This document shows positions 54,532-61,865 of a DNA stretch of 64,000 nt, in pieces. The notes under the pieces are model-generated. The model was not told where the DNA came from. It did no database searches and saw only the letters and a program-made list of their open reading frames with translations. Source of the DNA: Nigerium sp. (lineage in GTDB: Bacteria > Actinomycetota > Actinomycetes > Propionibacteriales > Propionibacteriaceae); the NCBI GenBank assembly GCA_016711325.1, contig JADJTH010000010.1:1-64000 (forward strand), written 5' to 3'. The position numbers were made by a program, and so were the translations under genes. Position 1 is the stretch's first letter; every line of letters starts with the position of its first letter.

Positions 54532-55572
54532 ATGACCTACTCCCGCCGAGCCTTCCTCGCCGCGACCGCAGCCACCGTCGCCCTGGCCGTGACGGCCTGC
54601 TCCGGTGGAGGTGCCAGCGACGCCGTCCAAGGCACCACCGCACCCTCGGCCGGCGGACAGGCGTCCTCGGTGATCAACCTGTACGCGTATGCGGTCCCCA
54701 AAGTAGGCTTCGACAAGGTGATTCCCGCGTTCAGCGCCACCGCGGCCGGAGCCGGCGTCGAGTTCCGGCAGTCCTACGGCGCCTCGGGCGACCAGTCGCG
54801 CAAGGTCGCCGCCGGCGCCGAGGCGGATTTCGTCAACTTCTCCGTCACCCCCGACATCACCCGGCTGGTGGACGCCGGCCTGGTCGCCCCCGACTGGGAC
54901 GCCGGCGAACACCGGGGCATCCCCTTCGGCTCGGTGGTCACCATCGTCGTCCGCGAGGGCAACCCGAAGGGCATCGCCGACTGGGACGACCTGCTCAAGC
55001 CCGGCATCGAAGTGGTGACGCCGAACCCGTTCTCGTCGGGCTCCGCGAAATGGAACCTGCTGGCGCCGTACGCCACCAAGAGCGAGGGCGGCACGAACCC
55101 CGAGGCCGGCCTCGCCTTCATCGAGGCCCTGGTGAGCGAGCACATCAAGGTGCAGCCGAAGTCCGGTCGCGAAGCCACCGAGACGTTCCTGCAAGGCACC
55201 GGCGATGTGCTGCTCAGCTACGAGAACGAAGCGCTCTTCATCGAAGAGCAGGGCGACAAGGTCGGACACGTGACCCCGCCGTCCACGTTCAAGATCGAGA
55301 ACCCGGTTGCCGTCCTCTCGAACAGCGCCAACCTCACCACGGCGACGGCCTTCCGCGACTTCCTCTACACCGCTCCCGCGCAGCGGCTGTGGGCCGAGGC
55401 CGGCTTCCGTCCCGTGGACGCCGGAGTCGCGGCCGAGTTCACCGCCAAGTTCCCCAAGCCGGAGAAGCTGTGGACGATCGACGACCTCGGCGGCTGGAAG
55501 ACCGTCGACTCCACCTTGTTCGCCAAGGACACCGGCGCCATCGCCGTGATCTACGACAAGGCGACGGCATGA
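54532..55572 (+). CDS. cysP: Sulfate/thiosulfate-binding lipoprotein
   Basis: A 346-residue extracellular solute-binding protein. The signal (MTYSRRAFLAATAATVALA) ends with the lipobox VTAC, so it is anchored to the membrane; twin Arg suggests Tat export. Sulfate-binding family features: NLYAYAVPKVGFDKVIPAF, SYGASGDQSRKV, ADFVNFSV, and NPFSSGSAKWNLL. GGAG lies about nine bases upstream. It delivers sulfate to the CysTW channel. Its stop overlaps the cysT start. Confidence 0.95.
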   Translation: MTYSRRAFLAATAATVALAVTACSGGGASDAVQGTTAPSAGGQASSVINLYAYAVPKVGFDKVIPAFSATAAGAGVEFRQSYGASGDQSRKVAAGAEADFVNFSVTPDITRLVDAGLVAPDWDAGEHRGIPFGSVVTIVVREGNPKGIADWDDLLKPGIEVVTPNPFSSGSAKWNLLAPYATKSEGGTNPEAGLAFIEALVSEHIKVQPKSGREATETFLQGTGDVLLSYENEALFIEEQGDKVGHVTPPSTFKIENPVAVLSNSANLTTATAFRDFLYTAPAQRLWAEAGFRPVDAGVAAEFTAKFPKPEKLWTIDDLGGWKTVDSTLFAKDTGAIAVIYDKATA

Positions 55573-56414
55573 CGGCCGCCACCCTCACGCGCCGGACGCC
55601 GCGCACATCGAAACCCGCGGCGTTCGGGGGGGTCAGCGGCCTTACCCTCGGCGTGGTCACCCTGTGGCTGAGTCTGATCGTCCTGCTGCCGCTGGCCGCG
55701 CTCGTGGTGGCCTCTCTCGAGGGCGGATGGGCGGGCTTCTGGGACGCCGTCACCGCCCCCGTCGCTCTGGCGGCGCTCGGCACGACCATCGGGATATCCG
55801 CCGCGGTCGCCGTCCTCAACGTCGCCACCGGGACGCTGATCGCCTGGGTGCTCGTCCGCGACGAGTTTCACGGGAAACGTATCGTGGACGCCCTGATCGA
55901 CCTGCCGTTCGCGCTGCCGACCATCGTCGCGAGCATCGTGCTGCTGTCGCTGTACGGGCCGTCGAGCCCGATCGGCATCGAACTCAATGCCACCCGCTGG
56001 GGCGTCGGCGTGGCGCTGGCGTTCGTCACCCTGCCGTTCGTGGTGCGCTCGGTGCAGCCGGTCCTCATCGAACTCGAAACCGATGTGGAACAGGCCGCCG
56101 CCTCGCTCGGAGCGGGCAACTGGACGGTCTTCCGGCGGGTGATCCTGCCCTCACTCACGCCGGCGATCCTCTCCGGCGGAGGACTGGCGTTCGCCCGGGC
56201 CATCGGCGAGTACGGCTCGGTCGTCCTCATCGGCGGCAACATCCCGCGCGAGACCCAGGTCGCCTCCCAGTACATCCAGCAGCAGATCGAGATCGACAGG
56301 CCGGTGAACGCCGCCGCGGTGTCCGTCGTCCTGCTCGCGATCTCGTTCTCGACCCTGCTGGCGCTCCGGGCGATCGCGGCGCGGGGTCACGAGCGGCAGG
56401 AGGCCGTCCGATGA
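55569..56414 (+). CDS. cysT: Sulfate ABC transporter permease CysT
   Basis: A 281-residue membrane component with six or so helices. The EAA coupling loop is EQAAASLGAGNWTVFRRVILPSL. Near the C terminus ARAIGEYGSVVLIGGN is the typical CysT/CysU signature. The ATG at 55569 overlaps the cysP stop (ATGA). It pairs with CysW to form the channel. Confidence 0.95.
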   Translation: MTAATLTRRTPRTSKPAAFGGVSGLTLGVVTLWLSLIVLLPLAALVVASLEGGWAGFWDAVTAPVALAALGTTIGISAAVAVLNVATGTLIAWVLVRDEFHGKRIVDALIDLPFALPTIVASIVLLSLYGPSSPIGIELNATRWGVGVALAFVTLPFVVRSVQPVLIELETDVEQAAASLGAGNWTVFRRVILPSLTPAILSGGGLAFARAIGEYGSVVLIGGNIPRETQVASQYIQQQIEIDRPVNAAAVSVVLLAISFSTLLALRAIAARGHERQEAVR

Positions 56415-57250
56415 TCCTCACGACACCGGCGAAACTCGCCCTGCGCGTCGTCGCCCTGGTCTATCTGGCGGTACTGCTCGCGTTTCCGATCCTGACCATC
56501 CTGTGGCGGACGTTCGCCCCCGGGCTGGACGTGTTCTGGGCGTCCATCCGAACACCCGCAGCCATCTCGGCGCTCAACCTGTCGCTGTTGATCGTGGCGA
56601 TCGTGGTGCCACTCAACGTGGTCTTCGGCGTGGTGACGGCGCTGGTGCTGGTGCGCGGGCGGTTCCCCGGACGCCGCCTGCTGTCCGGCGTCGTCGACCT
56701 GCCTTTCGCGGTTTCTCCCATTGTGGTCGGCGTTGCGCTGATCATGCTGTGGGGAAGCCAGGGCTGGTTCGGCGGCCTGGAGACGCTCGGCATCCGGGTG
56801 ATCTTCAGCGTTCCCGGCATGGTCATCGCGACGATCTTCGTGACGCTGCCCTTCGTCGTCCGCGAGGTCGAGCCGGTGCTGCGCGAGATCGGAACCGAGC
56901 AGGAGCAGGCGGCGACCACGCTGGGGGCCTCCGGATGGCAGACCTTCTCGCGGATCACCCTGCCGGCTATTCGGTGGGGCCTCACCTACGGGATCGTGCT
57001 CACCGTGGCACGGGCGCTGGGCGAGTTCGGCGCGGTGATCATGGTGAGCTCCGGATTCCCGGGCGTCTCGCAAACGCTCACCCTCCTGGTGCACTCGCGC
57101 TACATCGACGACCACAACACCTACGGCGCCTACGCCGCGGCCACCCTGCTGATGATGATCGCGATCGTCACGCTGCTGCTGATGACCCTCCTCGACCGCA
57201 AACGGCCCGCCGCCCACTTTGCCCCGACCCCTGCAAGGAGCCACTCATGA
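56411..57250 (+). CDS. cysW: Sulfate ABC transporter permease CysW
   Basis: A 279-residue permease related to CysT: LDLPFAVSPIVVG-like VDLPFAVSPIVVGVALIML, EAA loop EQAATTLGASGWQTFSRITLP, and ARALGEFGAVIMVSSGFP. The start overlaps the cysT stop by ATGA and the stop overlaps the cysA start. It is intact. Confidence 0.95.
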   Translation: MILTTPAKLALRVVALVYLAVLLAFPILTILWRTFAPGLDVFWASIRTPAAISALNLSLLIVAIVVPLNVVFGVVTALVLVRGRFPGRRLLSGVVDLPFAVSPIVVGVALIMLWGSQGWFGGLETLGIRVIFSVPGMVIATIFVTLPFVVREVEPVLREIGTEQEQAATTLGASGWQTFSRITLPAIRWGLTYGIVLTVARALGEFGAVIMVSSGFPGVSQTLTLLVHSRYIDDHNTYGAYAAATLLMMIAIVTLLLMTLLDRKRPAAHFAPTPARSHS

Positions 57251-58254
57251 TTCGCGTCACCCTCGCCCACAAGGCCTACGGGACGTTCGCCGCGCTCGAC
57301 GACGTCTCGCTCGACATCCCGTCCGGAAGCCTGACCGCGCTGCTCGGTCCGAGCGGATCGGGCAAGTCCACCCTGCTCCGGGCGATCGCCGGCCTGGAGC
57401 ACCTCGACGAGGGTGCGGTCCTGATCGCCGGCGAGGACGTCACGCATCTGCCTCCGCAGAAGCGCGGAATCGGGTTCGTCTTCCAGCACTACGCGGCGTT
57501 CAAGCACATGACCGTGCGCGACAACGTCGCCTTCGGCCTCGTGATCCGCAAACGGCCCAAGTCCGAGATCAACCGTCGCGTGGACGAACTCCTCGAGGTG
57601 GTCGGGCTGGCCGGCTTCCAGCATCGCTACCCCGCGCAACTGTCCGGCGGCCAGCGCCAGCGGATGGCTCTGGCGCGTGCGCTCGCGGTCGATCCGCAGG
57701 TGCTGCTCCTCGACGAGCCGTTCGGGGCGCTGGACGCCAAGGTGCGCGACGACCTCCGCCGCTGGTTGCGACGCCTGCACGACGAGGTCCACGTCACGAC
57801 GGTTCTCGTCACGCACGACCAGGAGGAGGCGCTCGACGTCGCCGACCGTATCGCCGTCCTCAACGCAGGCCGGATCGAGCAGGTCGGCAGCCCGGAGGAA
57901 CTGTACGAGAACCCCGCCAATCCGTTCGTGATGTCGTTCCTGGGCTCGGTCTCCCGGCTGGGCGACACGCTCGCCCGTCCGCACGACCTGCGCCTGGAGC
58001 GGGATGCGTCCCGGGCTCATGCGGAGGCGGACGCCTCGGGAGTGCCGGTCACCGAGGCGGAGGTCGACCGACTGGTGCGACTGGGATTCGAGGTGCGCGT
58101 CGAGCTGCGCCAGCCCGAGGCGGACGAGTCCTTCTTCGCGCAACTCACCCGCGACGAGGCCGCCGACCTTGACCTGCAGGTGGGCGACACCGTGTGGGTC
58201 CGTCCGACCCGGACTCTGGCCGGCACCGGTGACGTCCCCGCGCTGGCCGGCTGA
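57247..58254 (+). CDS. cysA: Sulfate ABC transporter ATPase CysA
   Basis: A 335-residue ATPase with Walker A GPSGSGKST, Q-loop VFQHYAAFKHMTVRDN, signature LSGGQRQRMALARAL, Walker B LLLDEPFGALD and H-loop VTHDQEEALDV. The C-terminal TOBE-like part binds regulatory signals. It powers sulfate import; all four transport genes overlap by four bases, so they are one tightly coupled operon. Confidence 0.95.
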   Translation: MIRVTLAHKAYGTFAALDDVSLDIPSGSLTALLGPSGSGKSTLLRAIAGLEHLDEGAVLIAGEDVTHLPPQKRGIGFVFQHYAAFKHMTVRDNVAFGLVIRKRPKSEINRRVDELLEVVGLAGFQHRYPAQLSGGQRQRMALARALAVDPQVLLLDEPFGALDAKVRDDLRRWLRRLHDEVHVTTVLVTHDQEEALDVADRIAVLNAGRIEQVGSPEELYENPANPFVMSFLGSVSRLGDTLARPHDLRLERDASRAHAEADASGVPVTEAEVDRLVRLGFEVRVELRQPEADESFFAQLTRDEAADLDLQVGDTVWVRPTRTLAGTGDVPALAG

Positions 58255-58310
58255 CACCCGCCGGACGCCGAGGCCCCCGCGGTTACCCAGCGACCCGGCC
58301 GGAGCGTGGT

Positions 58311-58475
58311 GGGCTCGAAGAGTGTCGTTCTCAGACGGGTGATCCGGCGGGATCGCGTCCAGGACTCGGAGAGTGTCGTCATGAGCGGCCGGACAGCGGC
58401 TCATAGCGACACTCTCCGAGCCCCATGCGTGGATCGCCTTCCGCACCGCCCTGGTCGCGACACTCTCCGAGCCCC
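58311..58475. repeat. Symmetric cluster of four CGACACTCTCCGAG repeats
   Basis: Four copies of an approximately 17-bp unit lie between cysA and the Rrf2 gene: two in one direction (58311 and 58362) and two inverted (58407 and 58458). The spacing within each pair is 51 bp. The inner pair forms a near-perfect hairpin of over 20 bp, with CTCGGAGAGTGTCG pairing to its complement and ATGAGC to GCTCAT. A dispersed palindromic repeat or a regulator array are both possible. Confidence 0.6.
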
Positions 58476-58497
58476 GAAGACCTGGGACCATGGGTGC

Positions 58498-58959
58498 GTG
58501 GAGATATCGGCGAAAACCGAGTACGCCCTGCGGGCGATGCTGCAACCGACGGACGCCGCCGGTGACGACGCGCCGATATCGGTCGACGCCCTCGCCCGCG
58601 CGCAAGGGCTACCGCGCAAGTTCCTGGAGTCCATCCTGGCCGATCTCCGTCGGGCCGACCTGGTGCTGAGCACCAAGGGCGCGCGGGGCGGGTACCGGCT
58701 GGCCCGGCCCGCCGCCGACATCCCCGTCGGGGCCGTGATGCGCGCCGTCGACGGCCCCCTGGCGGCCGTGCGCGGGCGGCGTCCGCAGGACACCACCTAC
58801 GACGGGGTCGCCCAGCACCTGCCGATGCTGTGGATCGCCGTGCGCTCCAGCCTGCGCCAGGTGCTCGACGAGACGTCCCTGGAGCAGTTGGGCTCAGGCG
58901 ACCTCCCCATTCGCGTGCGCGCACTCGCCGAGATTCCGGACGCCTGGCAGAACCGCTGA
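58498..58959 (+). CDS. Rrf2-family transcription regulator
   Basis: A 153-residue winged-helix protein from GTG 58498: ISAKTEYALRAMLQ, LARAQGLPRKFLESILADLRRADLV and STKGARGGYRLARPA. The cysteines that bind Fe-S in IscR/NsrR are absent, which resembles CymR-type sulfur regulators. It follows cysA after the repeat cluster, so control of sulfate uptake is likely. Effector and site are unproven. Confidence 0.85.
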   Translation: MEISAKTEYALRAMLQPTDAAGDDAPISVDALARAQGLPRKFLESILADLRRADLVLSTKGARGGYRLARPAADIPVGAVMRAVDGPLAAVRGRRPQDTTYDGVAQHLPMLWIAVRSSLRQVLDETSLEQLGSGDLPIRVRALAEIPDAWQNR

Positions 58960-58985
58960 CGTGCCCCGACGGCGACCGGACGCAC

Positions 58986-59513
58986 TCAGAAGCCGGTGAT
59001 CTCCTTGAAGCGCACCTCGGAGATCTCCTTGACGTCGGCCGTGCACATGGCCTTGAACTTCCACTTGCCGCCGGCGTCGATGGTGTTGGTGTTGGCCAGG
59101 CAGGTGCCGAGGTTGGCACCCTGCGCATCCAGCGCGTCGAAGGTGATCTGGACGTAGTTGGTGATCGCCTTGTCGGTGTTGTTGGACACGTAGCCGACCA
59201 CCTGCACCATGAACTGGTTCGACTTGTCGATCTTCCAGCCGTCGTCGAGCGTCAGCTTCTCCTTGCGCGCGGGCGCCGGCGCGTCGTCCTGCGTGGCGTC
59301 GGTGGCCGGCTTCGTCGTGGTCTGCCGCGCGTCGCTCGGGGCCGTCTTGTCGCCGCCCAAGGCGCTGCCGATCACGCTGACCGCGATGACGATGATGAGC
59401 CACACCCACCACTTCTTGAACCACGGCTTGGGCTTGGGCGGGGTGGGCATCCCGCCGGCGGGATGGCCACCAAAGGCGGGCGGCTGCTGGCCGGGGAACG
59501 GCTGTTCGGTCAT
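58986..59513 (-). CDS. FxLYD-type membrane-anchored protein
   Basis: A 175-residue protein. A Pro/Gly-rich cytoplasmic start (PFPGQQPPAFGGHPAGG) is followed by one transmembrane helix (WWVWLIIVIAVSVIGSALGG), a disordered Thr/Ala linker and a beta-rich domain (VVGYVSNNTDKAITNYVQITF, NLGTCLANTNTIDAGGKWKFKAMC), typical of FxLYD domains. The ATG at 59513 has GGAG upstream. Role unknown, extracellular. Confidence 0.8.
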   Translation of the reverse strand: MTEQPFPGQQPPAFGGHPAGGMPTPPKPKPWFKKWWVWLIIVIAVSVIGSALGGDKTAPSDARQTTTKPATDATQDDAPAPARKEKLTLDDGWKIDKSNQFMVQVVGYVSNNTDKAITNYVQITFDALDAQGANLGTCLANTNTIDAGGKWKFKAMCTADVKEISEVRFKEITGF

Positions 59514-59691
59514 GATCGTGCTCCTTCTGGACGCGTGGTGTTCGTGTTCCTCAAGCACACCGCGCCGAGGCGATGCAGAACATCGGCCGAACGGGTGCGG
59601 GACGCCCACCGATCGGGTGAGCTTCCCGCGTGCCACGAGCCCCGATCGACGGATGCCGGGTGTCGGCGGTGCGCCCTACGATGCGAAGGTG

Positions 59692-60929
59692 ATGAAGTTC
59701 GAGCAGGTCGGCGACGACGGGCGCCCGCCTTGGTGGCGTTCGGCGATCTACGTGCTCGCCGTGAGCGCGATGGGGTTCCTCACCTCGGTGTTTTCCCCGT
59801 TGTCGTGGGCGACCCAGAACCACGCCACGGGCTCGGTGATGCTCCTGATGGTCCTCGCGCTGCTGGCGGTGATCGGCCTGCCCCTGGTGCTGGTCTGGCG
59901 GCATCGGTGGCCGTTCGTCGTCACCTTCGTGGCCGCGGGCGCATCGGTGGTGCTGCCCATGGGCAACGCGCTTCCACTGGTCGCGCTCGCCAGCCTGTTC
60001 GGACGCCGCCGAGGCCCCGCCGTCTGGGCGACGACGGCGCTCGTCGCGGCCACCTCCACCTGGGTGGTGATCGCCGACGCGCTCGCGCAACCCCGCGGGG
60101 CGTCATTCTGGAAATCGATACTCGGCCCGGTGCCGAACGACACCGCACAGGTGGCCGATCTCTCGATCGGTGAGGCGGCCGTGGTGGTCGTTCTCGGCCT
60201 CGCGCTCGCCATCGGTGTGGGTCTGCTGGTGCGGGCACGCCGCGAGGCGGTGTCGGCCAGGCGGGTCGCGCAAGCCGAGCGAGCGGCGTCCGAACACCTC
60301 GGCGACGAGGTCGCGCGTCGGCAAGAGCGCGAGCGGATCGCTCGCGAGGTGCACGACGCGATGGGCCACCGCCTGTCGCTGATGAACCTCCATGCGGGCG
60401 CCCTGGAAGCCAACGCGACCGACGATCCGCGGCTGGCCCAGTCGGCCCAGGTCGTGCGTGAGAGCGCGGGGCGGCCATGGACGATCTGCGATCGCTGCTC
60501 GACATGCTGCGCGAACCCATGGACGCCGACCTGCCGGTCGTACCGTTGTCCGAGCTGGCCACGGTGGTTCAGGAGTCGTTCGGTGCCGGACAGGCGCTGT
60601 CGTCCTCCCTCTTCATCCAGGATCCGGAGAGCGCCGATCCGGTCCTGACGCGCGGGGTGTATCGCATCGTCCAGGAGATTCTCACCAACGCCCGCAAGCA
60701 TGCGCCGCACGAGCACGTGTTCCTGACGGTGCAGGGAGGCCCGGCCGGCGGCATCGTGGTCGACGCCCGCAACCGCTACGTCGGGGGGTGGGGCGGCCCG
60801 GCCGGAACCGCGCGCGGTCTGGCCGGCATCGCCGAGCGAGCCGCCTTGCTGGGCGGCACGGCACGGTACGGCGTCGACGACAGCGGCGCGTTCCGGGTCC
60901 ACGTCGAGATCCCGTGGCGGTCGGCCTGA
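59692..60929 (+). pseudogene. NarL-type sensor histidine kinase, one frameshift
   Basis: Several N-terminal helices (SAIYVLAVSAMGFLTSVF and following) precede the HisKA_3 box ERERIAREVHDAMGHRLSLMN, with the phosphorylated His in REVHD. Near 60468 one G seems missing (GGGCGGCCATG), which would otherwise give ESAGRAMDDLRSLLDMLRE. The ATPase part follows with VYRIVQEILTNARKHAP and GLAGIAERAALLGG. It forms a pair with the response regulator 40 bases downstream. Restored, it would have about 412 residues. Confidence 0.85.
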
Positions 60930-60969
60930 CGGCTCGGGCCTCGGCCCGGATCGGGCCTAGGATGCCTGC

Positions 60970-61632
60970 GTGGCCATCCGCGTGCTCCTCGTCGACGACG
61001 ACCCCCTGGTGCGCAGGGGCCTGAGGTTCCTGCTGTCGAGCGCGGTCGACCTCGAGGTCGTCGCCGAGGCCGGAGACGGCGATGAGGCGATCGCGGCCGC
61101 GCGTGCCACCGCGGTCGATGTCGTCCTGATGGATCTGCGCATGCCGCGCGTCGACGGCATCGCGGCGACTCGCCACATCCGAGACCAGCCGAACCCTCCC
61201 CACGTCATCGCTCTGACAACCTGGGACGTCGACGACGCCGTCATGTCGGCGCTGGCCGCCGGGGCGTCCGGCTTCCTTCTGAAGACCGCTTCCCCCAGCG
61301 AGATCATCGGCGCGGTGCGCTCGGTGACCGCCGGGGATGCCGTGCTGTCACCCCGCAGCACCCGACAGTTGCTCGACCAACTCGCGCGGGACGCCGCGAT
61401 CGAGCAGCGCCGTTCCGCCGAGAACGTGATCACCGCGCTGACCGATCGCGAACGCGAGGTCGCGGTGGCGGTGGCCGAAGGCCTCACGAACGCCGCCATC
61501 GGCGGCCGCCTCTACCTCGCCGAGGCAACCGTCAAGACGCACATCTCGACGATCCAGAACAAGCTGGGTGTGGCGAACCGCGTCGGGATCGCCGTCCTCG
61601 CCGAGCGCGCGGGCCTGCTGCGTCCCGCCTGA
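60970..61632 (+). CDS. NarL/LuxR-family response regulator
   Basis: A 220-residue regulator starting at GTG 60970: receiver IRVLLVDDDPLVRRGL with Asp in DVVLMDLRMPRVDG, then a LuxR helix-turn-helix (LTDREREVAVAVAEGLTNAAI, ATVKTHISTIQNKLGV). It is the partner of the kinase just upstream. Targets are unknown. Confidence 0.95.
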   Translation: MAIRVLLVDDDPLVRRGLRFLLSSAVDLEVVAEAGDGDEAIAAARATAVDVVLMDLRMPRVDGIAATRHIRDQPNPPHVIALTTWDVDDAVMSALAAGASGFLLKTASPSEIIGAVRSVTAGDAVLSPRSTRQLLDQLARDAAIEQRRSAENVITALTDREREVAVAVAEGLTNAAIGGRLYLAEATVKTHISTIQNKLGVANRVGIAVLAERAGLLRPA

Positions 61633-61865
61633 CCGTGATCTGCCCCGGGAGCCACCGGTGTGCTGGGCGCCGGCGGTAAATTCTGCCTCTCAATCCGGAT
61701 TGGCCGTGCGTTCCCCCCTTGTCGCGCTCTCGCGCCATCGGTTGAGTGGCAGGAAATGTGCATCGGCGACGTCACACACGCGGTGAACCCCCCGATCGAT
61801 CCGGGCAAGGCGTAGGCTCGACGAAGATCGCCCGGCGGGCGGGCGTCCGTGTGGAGGGGTGCGGG

